From Shewanella sairae (GTDB lineage Bacteria; Pseudomonadota; Gammaproteobacteria; Enterobacterales; Shewanellaceae), in the NCBI RefSeq assembly GCF_023283535.1, contig NZ_JAKILT010000027.1:1-64000 (forward strand): 64,000 bases of DNA. The letters are read 5' to 3'. Shown piece by piece: positions 19,205 through 28,278 of this stretch; the stretch's first letter is position 1; every line of letters begins with the position of its first letter. The position numbers and the translations under genes are program-made. The notes below the pieces were generated by a model. That model had not been told where the DNA came from, ran no database searches, and worked only from the letters and a program-made list of their open reading frames with translations.

Positions 19205-19284
19205 TTGAACTTGAGTCTTGTTGAATTTAGCTTCTCCCCAAAAGAGCTAATTTATGCCGATGGTTTATACCGTCGGTTTTTTTT
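19205..19284 (+). ncRNA. Candidate short RNA ending in a strong terminator
   Basis: A clean intrinsic terminator stands alone 140 bases after spf: CCGATGG (19257-19263), loop, CCGTCGG (19270-19276), eight T. No ORF precedes it. A possible promoter (TTGAAC at 19205, 17-base spacer, TAGCTT) would yield an RNA of about 50 nt with an AGCT/AGCT mini-hairpin. The terminator is clear; the promoter and any RNA function are speculative, and it could simply catch read-through from spf. Confidence 0.35.
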
Positions 19285-19327
19285 GCCTAAAATTCAGTGA
19301 GAGCACGATAAACCTCAGCATAAAGGT

Positions 19328-19354
19328 AAAAAAAACGCCCCCATTTGGGAGCGT
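19328..19354 (-). terminator. engB terminator
   Basis: On the reverse strand ACGCTCCC-AAAT-GGGGGCGT is followed by eight T, 40 bases past the engB stop codon. Confidence 0.88.
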
Positions 19355-19394
19355 CATTTTACCAGCCGTGGCGAATCTATTTACCAGCAACTCG

Positions 19395-20072
19395 TTATTT
19401 GTTGTTAGCTTCGGCTTGAGCCGCGATTGCATCCGCTTCTAACTGCTGCATTAACCATTCAGGTTTACACCAACTATCAAGAATGCCCAACACTTTGCCT
19501 TTACCAATCCCTTTTAATGAAGAGAAAGGCTCAACTTTTACACCATCTTCAAAATGGCTAAGCTTCTTGCGCACTTCATTAACCATCTTCATTCTAGCGC
19601 TTTGACCCAGCTTATCAGCCTTGGTTAATAGTGCTAAAACAGGAATATGGCTCTGAACTGCCCATTCAATCATTTGCATATCAAGATCTTTAAGTGGATG
19701 ACGGATATCCATCAATACCACCACACCGCTCAAGCAATCACGCTTTAGCAGATATTCACCCAACGCTTCTTGCCACTTTAACTTTAGCGCTAAAGGAACT
19801 TGAGCAAAGCCATAGCCTGGTAAATCGACCAAACGGCGGTGCTTATCTAATTTAAAAACGTTAATTAACTGCGTACGTCCTGGTGTTTTACTGGTACGGG
19901 CAATTTTTTGCTCTGTCAGTAAATTCAGTGCACTTGACTTACCCGCGTTAGAACGACCCGCAAAGGCTATCTCCACCCCAACGTCACCAGGGAGGTATTC
20001 GTTTAAGTGCGCAATGTCTGGCGCACTAATTAAAAACTCTGCTTTACGGAAATCGATACGAGATTCACTCAC
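19395..20072 (-). CDS. engB: Ribosome-biogenesis GTPase EngB (YihA/YsxC)
   Basis: An essential GTPase that helps assemble the large ribosomal subunit; older work links it to division. It has 225 residues from the chosen start. The G1 loop is [12 protein letters not shown] near 43, G2 lies in [11 protein letters not shown]3 is [11 protein letters not shown] and G4 is LTKADKL. The annotated start is the GTG at 20072, because TTGGAG sits just before it at the right distance; the TTG at 20084 that would begin MELIV is itself part of this ribosome site. It diverges from the cytochrome c4 gene. Confidence 0.95.
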   Translation of the reverse strand: MSESRIDFRKAEFLISAPDIAHLNEYLPGDVGVEIAFAGRSNAGKSSALNLLTEQKIARTSKTPGRTQLINVFKLDKHRRLVDLPGYGFAQVPLALKLKWQEALGEYLLKRDCLSGVVVLMDIRHPLKDLDMQMIEWAVQSHIPVLALLTKADKLGQSARMKMVNEVRKKLSHFEDGVKVEPFSSLKGIGKGKVLGILDSWCKPEWLMQQLEADAIAAQAEANNK

Positions 20073-20241
20073 AATTAACTCCAAAATTTTATCAACTTAC
20101 TTAGCTAAATATCGAAGAGTTGCTTACATTTTCACAATTTCGTGTAAAATATTACCCCGATCACATAAAATACATTTTATCACGCTTGCGGGTCTTCCTA
20201 GTAAGCTCATGACAAATATTTTAATAAGAAGTTGGAACGCC

Positions 20242-20862
20242 ATGAAAAAGTTAGCTCTTGCGCTGTCTGTTTTAGCCACAATATCTTCACCTGCTATGGC
20301 AGAAGGAAATGCTGAAGCCGGTAAAACTAAAGCCATTGTTTGCTCTGCTTGTCACGGTGTTGACGGCAACAGCATGATCGACATGTACCCGAAACTTGCA
20401 GGTCAACATAGTACATATCTAGAAAAGCAATTACATGATTTCCGCACTGCAGCGCAGACTGGTGGAAAACAGGGTCGTATGGACCCAATCATGGGCGGCA
20501 TGTCTGTGGCACTTAGCGATCAAGACATAGCAGACCTTGCGGCATTTTATGCCAGCCAAGAACAGAAAGATATCGACGTTAAAGATGTGCCAGAGCTAGG
20601 TGCACAACTTTATACAAATGGTGACGCTACACGTGGCATCACTGCCTGTATCGCATGTCACGGTCCTGATGGTAATGGTGCTGAACTTGCAGGCTTCCCT
20701 GCAATTAACGGTCAACATGCCAATTATATCAAGATCCAGCTAAATAAATTCCACGATACAAATCGTAACAACGATTTAAATGGCATGATGCAAGACGTTG
20801 CTAAAAAGCTAAATAGCGACGATATTGATGCATTATCTAAATATATATCAAACCTTAAGTAA
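20242..20862 (+). CDS. Dihaem cytochrome c4, periplasmic
   Basis: A 206-residue exported protein that carries electrons, usually from the bc1 complex to terminal oxidases, in the periplasm. A signal peptide (MKKLALALSVLATISSPAMA, residues 1-20) precedes two similar cytochrome c domains with haem sites CSACH at 34-38 and CIACH at 136-140. Candidate axial methionines lie in MGGMSVAL and NGMMQDVA. The frame is open upstream, but the signal peptide fixes the start at 20242; an ATG at 20209 would only lengthen it. It has its own terminator at 20881. Confidence 0.92.
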   Translation: MKKLALALSVLATISSPAMAEGNAEAGKTKAIVCSACHGVDGNSMIDMYPKLAGQHSTYLEKQLHDFRTAAQTGGKQGRMDPIMGGMSVALSDQDIADLAAFYASQEQKDIDVKDVPELGAQLYTNGDATRGITACIACHGPDGNGAELAGFPAINGQHANYIKIQLNKFHDTNRNNDLNGMMQDVAKKLNSDDIDALSKYISNLK

Positions 20863-20880
20863 ATATTAGTTAATGCTAAA

Positions 20881-20904
20881 AAGGACGGTTTACCGTCCTT
20901 TTTT
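20881..20904 (+). terminator. Terminator after cytochrome c4
   Basis: AAGGACGG-TTTA-CCGTCCTT stem followed by T-rich sequence, 18 bases after the stop. Confidence 0.9.
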
Positions 20905-21164
20905 ATATCAATGTGTTTACGTTTACGTAAACTTCAGTTAAAAACCTGCTTGACAGAGATCACAGTTCTAGGTTTAAATAGCTCCCGTACCGAGATGAAC
21001 CCAACTGTTAGTATAAAAAATATTAATAATAACTTTCAGATTTCGGTATCTATACATTTAAGATATAAGAATAAATTAACTAAATAATAATAATATTATT
21101 AAGGCCACTCACTAAAAATAATAAGAGTAGAGATTTCAATTTGAAGTCCAGGTCGTAAAAATTT
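20905..21164. other. AT-rich region upstream of the CsrB-like RNA
   Basis: No ORF was seen. It contains an 18-bp palindrome GTTTACG-TTTA-CGTAAAC (20915-20932) and a promoter-like pair TTGACA (20950-20955), 17 bases, TTTAAA (20973-20978). It also has long-range complementary arms (TACCGAGAT with ATTTCGGTA). The palindrome has the size of a response-regulator site and may serve the RNA downstream. It does not match the UvrY/GacA consensus I know (TGTAAG-N6-CTTACA). Confidence 0.45.
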
Positions 21165-21610
21165 TAGTAAGGATTTGGTTAGGAAGGCCAAAACGCTATT
21201 TAGCATTAACCCTTACATTCAGAGAAACATGTACCAACAGGAAAGTATTTGTAGGATACAGATACGGCAGAGGAAGCTACAGCTTAGGATGCACTTGCGG
21301 GAAGCTTGTTATCACTGGAAGATACTTAAAAAATGTACATGGATGGTTACTTAGGCGTCATTGGATGGACGAATAAAAATTGTGATGTGTCTTTTAAAGA
21401 CCATCTACGGAAACTGTTGTCAGGATGGCGACAGGTCTAAATATAAAGTGTCGGGAAGACCATAAACTACAAGACATGCATGGAAGCAGACAAAAAAATA
21501 AGATGGATATTGACCGGGATAGTCACATAGCAAGTATGGATACTTGAAATCAGAATTGGTGCGGATTAGCACTTTTATAGAGGCGACAGATTAATCTGTC
21601 GCCTTTTTTT
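21165..21610 (+). ncRNA. CsrA-sequestering small RNA of the CsrB/CsrC family
   Basis: A GGA-rich RNA with about 20 GGA motifs in roughly 400 bases and no sensible ORF. Many sit in hairpin loops: GTAGGATAC (21251-21259), CGTC-loop-GACG (21356-21371), TGTC-loop-GACA (21418-21433), GTCGGGAAGAC (21450-21460), TGACCGGGATAGTCA (21511-21525) and CAAGTATGGATACTTG (21531-21546). This is the known architecture of CsrB/CsrC, which titrates the translational regulator CsrA. It ends in GGCGACAGA-TTAA-TCTGTCGCC plus seven T. In E. coli csrC also lies between yihA (engB) and yihI, so position supports the call. The 5' end is uncertain; a start near 20985 is also possible. Confidence 0.85.
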
Positions 21611-21672
21611 ATTTCTAGCTCTACTATCTTCATTTATACTCAAATGAATTAAGTCATTGGTTTAGCGAATAT

Positions 21673-22341
21673 ATGCGCAGATGCCCTCTTTGTCATAGTG
21701 ATAATACCGCACGTTTTTTCGCCGACAAAAAGCGCTGCCTATACCACTGCCACCAATGTCAGCTCGTCTTCGCAGATGCTAACTCACATCTGCCGCCGTC
21801 AGCAGAGCAACAAAAGTACCGGCTCGCCAATAACAAACAAAAAGCCCTCTCACGCTTTATGTTGGAGCTTGTTGAACAATGTGACGATGGTCATACACCT
21901 TTATTAGGTCTTAACTTTGGCCGTACCCTCGACAATAAGACCTTAAGCAAGATCAATAAAAAGGGTCATCAACTCAATCAATATGACCCCAGTATTGCGC
22001 CGTGGAGTCGCTCCCTTAAGCAAGAATACGACTTTATTTGCTGTTATCGCGTGTTTGAGCACTTTCGATTTCCCTTTAAAGAGTGGGAGCTACTGACGCA
22101 AATGCTTAAACCCAGCGGATGGTTGGCAATTTGCACCCCTTTATTGAGCGATCTTGATGCATTTGAAAAGTGGCACCACAAAAATAATCTGACCCATGTC
22201 AGCTTTTATCAACAAGCAACCTTTGAGTTTCTAGCAAATAAAGGCGCTTTTAAGCTATTATTTGCAGCAAACGGTCTCATTCTGGTGCAAAAACCATCAG
22301 GATCTGATATAACACGCGACCAAACTTCCGTTGTTGCATGA
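21673..22341 (+). CDS. Class I SAM-dependent methyltransferase-like protein with zinc ribbon
   Basis: A 222-residue protein. Residues 1-32 form a small zinc-ribbon with CPLC (Cys4, Cys7) and CHQC (Cys26, Cys29). The rest resembles the methyltransferase type 11/12 fold: YDFICCYRVFEHFRFPFKEW is the usual post-II segment with the conserved H-F, and LKPSGWLAICTPLL is motif III. The glycine-rich SAM loop is weak (LLGLNFGRTL), so activity is uncertain. It lies between the CsrB-like RNA and yihI. The substrate is unknown. Confidence 0.65.
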   Translation: MRRCPLCHSDNTARFFADKKRCLYHCHQCQLVFADANSHLPPSAEQQKYRLANNKQKALSRFMLELVEQCDDGHTPLLGLNFGRTLDNKTLSKINKKGHQLNQYDPSIAPWSRSLKQEYDFICCYRVFEHFRFPFKEWELLTQMLKPSGWLAICTPLLSDLDAFEKWHHKNNLTHVSFYQQATFEFLANKGAFKLLFAANGLILVQKPSGSDITRDQTSVVA

Positions 22342-22393
22342 GCTAAGCCGCTTTGCAGCAATAGAGTCTTTTAAGTTATCGAGATAAGCGATC

Positions 22394-22930
22394 ATGTCCC
22401 GTAGTAAGAAAATGCGTAAGAGCAACGATAATGCTCCAAAATTAGCCCCAAGAACCAAGAAGAAAGATCGTGTTCTTGCAGGCAAAAAACAAGTTGCTGG
22501 CAATAAAGCGGGAAGTCGTCATAACGCTTCGATGATTGAAAGCCAAGCTAACGGTGGTAAGGCCAAAAGTGCTGATCCACGCCACGGCAGTAAAAAGCCT
22601 GTACAACTCAATATTCATGCTGAAGTAAAAGCTGAGCCAAAACCAAAAGGGCCTAAGCTAACTGATGAGCAGAAACTATTGAAGCTGGAAGAAGATCCAA
22701 GACTCAATAGCCTGTTAGACATGCTTGAAGAAGGTAAAAACCTTAACGCAGAAGATCAAAAGTGGTTGAACAAGCAACTCACTCAAATCGAAGCGTTAAT
22801 GGACAAGCTTGGTATCACCGACGAAGACGATGATGCTCCGCAAGGTAAGAAGTCAGTTAATGATGACGACCTATTCGACAAGTTCGAGTCTGGTGCAGAT
22901 CTGCTGAAAGACTACTTCGACAAAGATTAA
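22394..22930 (+). CDS. yihI: YihI, GTPase-activating protein for Der (EngA)
   Basis: A 178-residue protein that stimulates the GTPase Der and so modulates 50S ribosome assembly. The N-terminal half is very basic (MSRSKKMRKSNDNAP, then APRTKKKDRV) and includes RHGSKKPV. The C-terminal half is acidic, with the family segment DEQKLLKLEEDPRLNSLLD and an acidic tail (DEDDDAP, NDDDLFDKF). It keeps the E. coli-like neighbourhood of engB, an sRNA and hemN. Confidence 0.93.
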   Translation: MSRSKKMRKSNDNAPKLAPRTKKKDRVLAGKKQVAGNKAGSRHNASMIESQANGGKAKSADPRHGSKKPVQLNIHAEVKAEPKPKGPKLTDEQKLLKLEEDPRLNSLLDMLEEGKNLNAEDQKWLNKQLTQIEALMDKLGITDEDDDAPQGKKSVNDDDLFDKFESGADLLKDYFDKD

Positions 22931-23022
22931 TTTGTTCTATATAAAATCTATGGCATCTTTATTGATGCCATTTTTTTATCCATAATCGTCACCGTATCCC
23001 ATTTCTACTATTAGGGTTTAGC

Positions 23023-23490
23023 ATGACAACAAGCTTCATTATTCTTGGTGCACTTATCATTGTCGCGCTTACGGCATATGCGACTTATCTGGTTATTCAG
23101 GTACGTAAACAGCAACAACGTAAAATAGAACTAAAACAACAGCAAGCCGCTGCAGCCAAAGCCAAGTCGGACGAACTACTTGATAACATCCGCTATATTG
23201 CCACCGCGATGCTGGAAGATCGTTGCGAGCTATCTGAAGGAGTGATGCGTATTGCTAAACTGTTTCAATTGGTTGGCATGGCTGAACTTGTTGAAAAACA
23301 ATACCCAGCAACCTTTGCTCATTTTACGGTAATCGAGTCACACCCGATTAAAGAGCAACGTAAAAGCCTCGATAAGCGTGAGCGTATGAAGCTCGATTTT
23401 GCCCGTATGCGCTCTGAGGGTGAGTTAGAGTCACAAATACTCGAAGAAGCAAAACAACTCAGCCAATTTCAGCCACACTCGCTACACTAA
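23023..23490 (+). CDS. DUF2489-family membrane-anchored protein
   Basis: A 155-residue protein with one N-terminal membrane helix (FIILGALIIVALTAYATYLV), then a charged helical linker rich in Gln, Lys and Ala (27-48), then a soluble domain containing NIRYIATAMLEDRCELSEG, which I recognise as typical of DUF2489. The family commonly lies between yihI and hemN in Shewanella and Vibrio. No function is known; the topology suggests a short inner-membrane anchor with a cytoplasmic domain. Confidence 0.8.
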   Translation: MTTSFIILGALIIVALTAYATYLVIQVRKQQQRKIELKQQQAAAAKAKSDELLDNIRYIATAMLEDRCELSEGVMRIAKLFQLVGMAELVEKQYPATFAHFTVIESHPIKEQRKSLDKRERMKLDFARMRSEGELESQILEEAKQLSQFQPHSLH

Positions 23491-23739
23491 AAGAAGCGAA
23501 GGCATTATGGCTAGCAAGAGAGAGACAGGAATCTAGCTCTCAGATATGGCCTATTTTGCTTATATAGGGTGAGTCTGTGCACAAAAACTTCTCAAGACCA
23601 CAGACATAGGCCTCATTTTCAGCGATATTCAACAACACTTTGCTACCCATATTAAATTTTTACAACATGGATCAAGGTTATTCAACAAATAACCATGCAT
23701 ACTTCACATGTTGCTAAACTATACGCCGGAGGACACGCC
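23491..23739 (+). promoter_or_regulatory. hemN leader with stacked inverted repeats
   Basis: Between DUF2489 and hemN, GGCCTAT (23548-23554) and GTCTGTG (23573-23579) pair with the contiguous CACAGACATAGGCC (23599-23612). A further hairpin GGTTATT-CAACA-AATAACC (23676-23694) ends right before the in-frame ATG at 23695. GGAGGA at 23728-23733 is placed for the TTG start at 23740. Any role in oxygen or haem control is inference; no clear FNR box was seen. Confidence 0.4.
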
Positions 23740-25116
23740 TTGAAGCAGCCCACCCCAATTAGTTGGGATCAGTCAATGATCGAAAAGTACAATTATAGCG
23801 GTCCACGTTATACTTCTTATCCGACGGCCTTGGAATTCGATGATTCGTTTACCGAGGAAAAACTGCTGACCTCTATTAAGAACAGCAAGAGTGACAAGCT
23901 TTCTCTTTATATCCATATTCCTTTCTGCGCCAAGCTTTGTTACTACTGTGGCTGCAATAAAGTTATCACTCGTCACCAGCATAAAGCCGATCAATACATT
24001 GAGTATTTAGCCGCAGAAATCGTTAAACGCGCGCCGCTGTTTAAAAATTACTTAGTGACCCAAATTCACTGGGGTGGCGGTACACCGACATTCCTTACAC
24101 CTGAGCAAATCCTAACGCTTTCTGCATTGGTTAAAGCAAACTTTAACGTGGCAGATGTTGGTGAGTACTCAATTGAAGTTGATCCTCGTGAAATCGAGCT
24201 TTCAATGCTAGACACCCTAAAAGAAGCCGGCTTTAACCGTATCTCAATTGGTGTGCAAGACTTCAATAAAAAGGTGCAGGTTGCAGTAAACCGCGAGCAA
24301 GACGAGCAGTTTATTTTTGACCTAATGGCGCGTGCAAAAGAGCTAGGCTTTGTTTCAACTAATATCGACCTAATCTATGGCTTGCCGCACCAAACACCAG
24401 AAACGTTTGCAGAAACCATGCAGCGTGTTTTGGACTTAAATCCAGATCGTCTATCTGTATTTAACTACGCTCATCTGCCATCTCGTTTTGCAGCCCAGCG
24501 TAAGATTAAAGATGAAGATTTAGCATCACCTCAGCAAAAACTCGATATGTTGCATCAAACAATCGAAACGCTAACAGGTGCCGGCTACCAGTACATTGGT
24601 ATGGACCACTTTGCTAAGCCAGATGACGAACTGTCTATTTTGCAAAACGAAGGTCGTCTACACCGTAACTTCCAAGGTTACACCACTCAAGAAGAGTGTG
24701 ACCTATTGGGTCTGGGTGTGTCATCAATCAGCCAAATTGGCGATTGTTATGCTCAGAACCAAAAAGATGTGCGTCCTTACTTCGAGTCAATCGATGCTAA
24801 CGGCCATGCACTATGGAAAGGTTGCAGCTTAAACCGTGACGACGAAATTCGCCGCGTAGTGATTAAGCAGCTAATCTGCCACTTCGACCTGGATATGGCG
24901 AAGATTGAAGAAAAGCTAAACATCAACTTTGAAGAGTACTTCGCAGAAGATCTTAAACTACTGCAAACTTTCATCGATGATAAGCTCGTCGACATTACAG
25001 ACCGTAAGATCACTATCAGCCCAACTGGCCGTCTATTGATCCGTAATATCTGTATCTGTTTCGACGTTTACTACCGTGAGAAAGCAAGACAACAACAGTT
25101 CTCTCGCGTTATCTAA
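23740..25116 (+). CDS. hemN: Oxygen-independent coproporphyrinogen III dehydrogenase (radical SAM)
   Basis: Converts coproporphyrinogen III to protoporphyrinogen IX without oxygen, in cytoplasmic haem synthesis. The [4Fe-4S] motif lies in HIPFCAKLCYYCGC with cysteines at 63, 67 and 70 (plus 72), closely matching E. coli 62, 66, 69 and 71. GGGTPTFL, EVDPREIE, NIDLIYGLPHQTP and the C-terminal RLLIRNICICFD are all present. The start chosen is TTG at 23740 because GGAGGA lies seven bases upstream and the length then equals the family's (458 versus 457). The ATG at 23695 lacks a ribosome site and sits at the foot of a hairpin. Confidence 0.95.
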   Translation: MKQPTPISWDQSMIEKYNYSGPRYTSYPTALEFDDSFTEEKLLTSIKNSKSDKLSLYIHIPFCAKLCYYCGCNKVITRHQHKADQYIEYLAAEIVKRAPLFKNYLVTQIHWGGGTPTFLTPEQILTLSALVKANFNVADVGEYSIEVDPREIELSMLDTLKEAGFNRISIGVQDFNKKVQVAVNREQDEQFIFDLMARAKELGFVSTNIDLIYGLPHQTPETFAETMQRVLDLNPDRLSVFNYAHLPSRFAAQRKIKDEDLASPQQKLDMLHQTIETLTGAGYQYIGMDHFAKPDDELSILQNEGRLHRNFQGYTTQEECDLLGLGVSSISQIGDCYAQNQKDVRPYFESIDANGHALWKGCSLNRDDEIRRVVIKQLICHFDLDMAKIEEKLNINFEEYFAEDLKLLQTFIDDKLVDITDRKITISPTGRLLIRNICICFDVYYREKARQQQFSRVI

Positions 25117-25131
25117 TCAAGTTTGATTAGC

Positions 25132-25159
25132 AAAAAAACCGGCATTAGCCGGTTTTTTT
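25132..25159 (+). terminator. hemN terminator
   Basis: AAAAACCGGC-ATTA-GCCGGTTTTT stem with a T-run, directly after the gene. Confidence 0.92.
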
Positions 25160-25295
25160 ATGTCTAAAATCAGTAAAGTGAACCAAAACCTTTCATTACA
25201 ATTGTATACACTTTGACCGTGATCTTTACATGCCATCACGGCATAATCATCTTGTTAATACCAATCAATATAACTAAAACAATAATGGATGATTC

Positions 25296-27089
25296 ATGTA
25301 TAAGTACCTACTCCCGACCTTGCTTGTCGCCAGCCTTAGCGCTTGCCAAACACCTAGCACGCCAACAAACAACTCCGAGACAATAACTAACGCCACTCAA
25401 GTAGCAACTAACTCACAGCTACAAACAGCTATTGATGCAGCTTGGCAGATTTCACTCGACGCCAGCCCAAGTTTTGCATATTCAATGGGTGATGCTTCTA
25501 AAGCCGGGCAGCTACAGGACTTATCATCGCAAGCGTTAGCGGCACTCGATCAGCGTAGGCAAGTATTACTCGCGCAAATCAAACAGATTGACCGTAGCAG
25601 CCTTAATAAAAATGACAAAATTAACGCGCAAATCCTGCAAGACCAAGTTCAAAACCAAGTCGACCAATACCGCTATAACGACCACTACATGCCGCTGTCA
25701 GCCGAAAGTGGTTTTCATGCTTATATCGCCTCAATAAGCAAAGGTCGCTTCAATAAAGTTGAAGACTATCAAAACTATATTAAGCAACTGCAAGCACTGC
25801 CGAACTACTTCAAACAGCAAACTTACTGGTTAAAGCAAGGTATTGCAGCTGGGATCACCCCGTCTAAAGTTACCTTACAAGGTTTTGAAACCAGTATTAG
25901 CGCCTTTATCGTGCCAGTTGAAGACAGTGGCTACTTTGCCCCCTTTACCGAATACCCAAGCCATTTTACTGACGCCGAAAAAGCCCAATTAACCCAACAA
26001 GGGCGTGAGTTGGTCGCCAACACGGTATTACCAACCTACCAAGCTTTCTTGGAGTTTATGACCACCGAGTACATACCCAATACCCGTGAAAGCATCGCAT
26101 CTTATGATCTCCCCGATGGTGAGGCTTTTTACGAAAACCGCGTGCGTTACTACACCACACTCGATATGACTTCAGATGAAGTGCATCAACTTGGCTTGCA
26201 AGAAGTTAAACGCATTCGCGCTGAGATGCAGCAAATCATCGAGCAAGTCGGTTTTGCAGGTAGCTTTGCTGAGTTTCTACACTTTTTACGTACTGACCCA
26301 CAGTTTTACCCTAAAACCGCAGAAGAGTTACTCAAAGAAGCCGCTTATATCGCTAAAAAAGCCGATGCTATGCTACCAAAGTATTTTGGTAAGTTACCGC
26401 GCCAGCCATACGGTATTGAGCCTGTACCGGCTGAAATAGCACCTAAATACACCACCGGGCGTTATTCGGGCTCTAACCGAGATGACGAGCCAGGCTATTA
26501 CTGGGTAAACACCTACGCACTCGACAAACGCCCGTTATATGAAATGGAAGCGCTGACACTGCATGAAGCTGTTCCCGGACACCATCTACAAATCGCGCTC
26601 AACCAAGAATTAACCGACTTACCCAACTTTCGCCGTTACAGCTATATCTCGGCATTTGGTGAGGGCTGGGGTTTATACTCAGAATACTTAGGGCTCGAAG
26701 CCGGCTTTTACCAAGATCCATACAGTAACTTTGGTCGCCTAACCTACGAGATGTGGCGTGCAGCGCGCTTAGTGGTTGATACAGGTATGCACGCCAATGG
26801 CTGGAGTCGCCAGCAAGCCATCGACTTTATGGCGAGTAACACAGCGCTTTCAATGCATAACGTCACGACCGAAATTGACCGCTATATCAATTGGCCAGGG
26901 CAAGCGCTGTCATACAAAATTGGTGAGTTAACGATTAAACGTTTACGCGCACAAGCGGAAGCTGAACTGGGCGAAAATTTTGATATTCGTGCCTTCCACG
27001 ATGCCATTCTCGCCAATGGCTCAGTGCCAATGTCAGTGCTAGAACAGCAGATAAATGATTTTATCGCGACGCAAAAGGCTGCTATCTAA
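25296..27089 (+). CDS. DUF885-family lipoprotein, putative metallopeptidase-like
   Basis: A 597-residue exported lipoprotein. The signal peptide MYKYLLPTLLVASLSAC ends in a lipobox (LSAC, Cys17) and a Thr/Asn-rich linker follows. The body is the DUF885 fold, remotely related to M32/M3-type zinc peptidases. The metal-binding-like LHEAVPGHHLQIAL lies near residue 426, with AFGEGWGLYSEYLGLEAG downstream, which supplies the third ligand region in this family. Asp/Gln sorting signals after the Cys (Gln at +2) favour the outer membrane. Activity against peptides is predicted, not shown. It is monocistronic with a terminator at 27125. Confidence 0.85.
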   Translation: MYKYLLPTLLVASLSACQTPSTPTNNSETITNATQVATNSQLQTAIDAAWQISLDASPSFAYSMGDASKAGQLQDLSSQALAALDQRRQVLLAQIKQIDRSSLNKNDKINAQILQDQVQNQVDQYRYNDHYMPLSAESGFHAYIASISKGRFNKVEDYQNYIKQLQALPNYFKQQTYWLKQGIAAGITPSKVTLQGFETSISAFIVPVEDSGYFAPFTEYPSHFTDAEKAQLTQQGRELVANTVLPTYQAFLEFMTTEYIPNTRESIASYDLPDGEAFYENRVRYYTTLDMTSDEVHQLGLQEVKRIRAEMQQIIEQVGFAGSFAEFLHFLRTDPQFYPKTAEELLKEAAYIAKKADAMLPKYFGKLPRQPYGIEPVPAEIAPKYTTGRYSGSNRDDEPGYYWVNTYALDKRPLYEMEALTLHEAVPGHHLQIALNQELTDLPNFRRYSYISAFGEGWGLYSEYLGLEAGFYQDPYSNFGRLTYEMWRAARLVVDTGMHANGWSRQQAIDFMASNTALSMHNVTTEIDRYINWPGQALSYKIGELTIKRLRAQAEAELGENFDIRAFHDAILANGSVPMSVLEQQINDFIATQKAAI

Positions 27090-27124
27090 CTGAGACCAGT
27101 TAACGCTGTTATACGGATAATGAT

Positions 27125-27148
27125 AAGGTCGCATTTGCGGCCTTTTTT
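27125..27148 (+). terminator. Terminator after the DUF885 gene
   Basis: AAGGTCGC-ATTT-GCGGCCTT stem with one mismatch or G-U pair, then a run of T. Confidence 0.8.
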
Positions 27149-27236
27149 ATTAGGGTGTTTCAGACTTATGTTTCACTAGAGTCTGCCTGAGCAAGTTTGC
27201 TACACTGCATGCAAGATCACTCAATAGAACCACTCC

Positions 27237-28211
27237 ATGTCGATTGCCACAGAGCCCTATATGAACACCACTATTCCAACTAGCTTTTCATCAGAGCACC
27301 ACCTCAACAGCCCTGAGCAGAAAGTTTTTTGGCAACAGGTTACGCAATCGAGCTTCAAAACCCGAGACGATATTACACTTGCCTATGCCCGCATTACGCA
27401 CCCAAACAGCATAGGCACAATTGTGATCAGCAGTGGTCGAGTTGAATCCTACTTAAAATACAAAGAGCTGATGTTTGATTTGTATGAACAGGGCTACAGT
27501 TTATTTGCCATTGATCATCGAGGTCAGGGTTTATCTGCCCGAACAACTCAAAATGCTCATCAAGGACATATCGACAAGTTCCAGCGATATGTCGACGACT
27601 TTGCCGAATTTATCGACAAAGTTGTTAAACCACACCCGATGGAAAACTACTTCCTAGTAGGGCATTCGATGGGCGGTGCTATCGGGACGTTATACTTAGA
27701 ACAGTACCCAAATACCTTTAAAGCGGCGGTGTTTTCTGCGCCTATGTACGGCATTAAATTGCCATTAACCAAAGGCTTTATTCGCGGTCTAGCATCGCTG
27801 CTCGATAACCATAAACAGCCAAATTACATCTTAGGCGGTAAGGATTATCACGCTGCAGCGTTTGAGAAAAATGATCTCACCAACAGTAAGTTACGCTATG
27901 AAGATTATCGTGAGCTTTATCAGCAAGTGCCTCAATTACAACTTGGCTCACCAACTAACCATTGGCTAGTTGAGTCAATTGACGCTGGTGAACAAGCGAT
28001 TCAGGCTGCACGTAATAGCAAGATCCCCTTGTTAATCCTGCAAGCTGAAGAAGATACTATTGTTGATAATCGTGCTCAGAAACGCGCGATAAATGGATTC
28101 TGTCAGCTCACCAAAATTCCTTACGCCCGCCATGAAATATTTATGGAGCGTGATAAAGCCCGTAATCAAGCGTTAAATGCATTACTGGCGTTTTTAGCTA
28201 AGGCTCAGTGA
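27237..28211 (+). CDS. Lysophospholipase-like alpha/beta hydrolase
   Basis: A 324-residue serine hydrolase similar to lysophospholipase L2 (PldB) and monoacylglycerol lipases. The nucleophile elbow is GHSMGGAIGT near residue 143. AIDHRGQGLSARTTQNAHQGH is the typical oxyanion/cap segment, and a Asp (in EEDTIVDN) and His (near HEIFMERD) complete a plausible triad. There is no signal peptide, so it is cytoplasmic or inner-membrane associated. The substrate is likely a lysophospholipid or monoglyceride. ATGs at 27237 and 27261 are both possible starts. It is convergent with flhA. Confidence 0.85.
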   Translation: MSIATEPYMNTTIPTSFSSEHHLNSPEQKVFWQQVTQSSFKTRDDITLAYARITHPNSIGTIVISSGRVESYLKYKELMFDLYEQGYSLFAIDHRGQGLSARTTQNAHQGHIDKFQRYVDDFAEFIDKVVKPHPMENYFLVGHSMGGAIGTLYLEQYPNTFKAAVFSAPMYGIKLPLTKGFIRGLASLLDNHKQPNYILGGKDYHAAAFEKNDLTNSKLRYEDYRELYQQVPQLQLGSPTNHWLVESIDAGEQAIQAARNSKIPLLILQAEEDTIVDNRAQKRAINGFCQLTKIPYARHEIFMERDKARNQALNALLAFLAKAQ

Positions 28212-28226
28212 TTAAGGCGACACAAA

Positions 28227-28251
28227 AAAGGATAGCACTTGGCTATCCTTT
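28227..28251. terminator. Bidirectional terminator at the left border of the flagellar locus
   Basis: AAAGGATAGC and GCTATCCTTT form a perfect 10-bp stem with a 5-base loop between the hydrolase gene and the flhA stop codon. Confidence 0.88.
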
Positions 28252-28278
28252 GCTATTTTTAGGCGAAGAACACAGCCT

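Noticed and set aside
21165..21610. Reading the GGA-rich stretch as a decayed protein gene
   Set aside because: All frames have frequent stops, while the GGA loops and terminator explain it as a CsrA-binding RNA.
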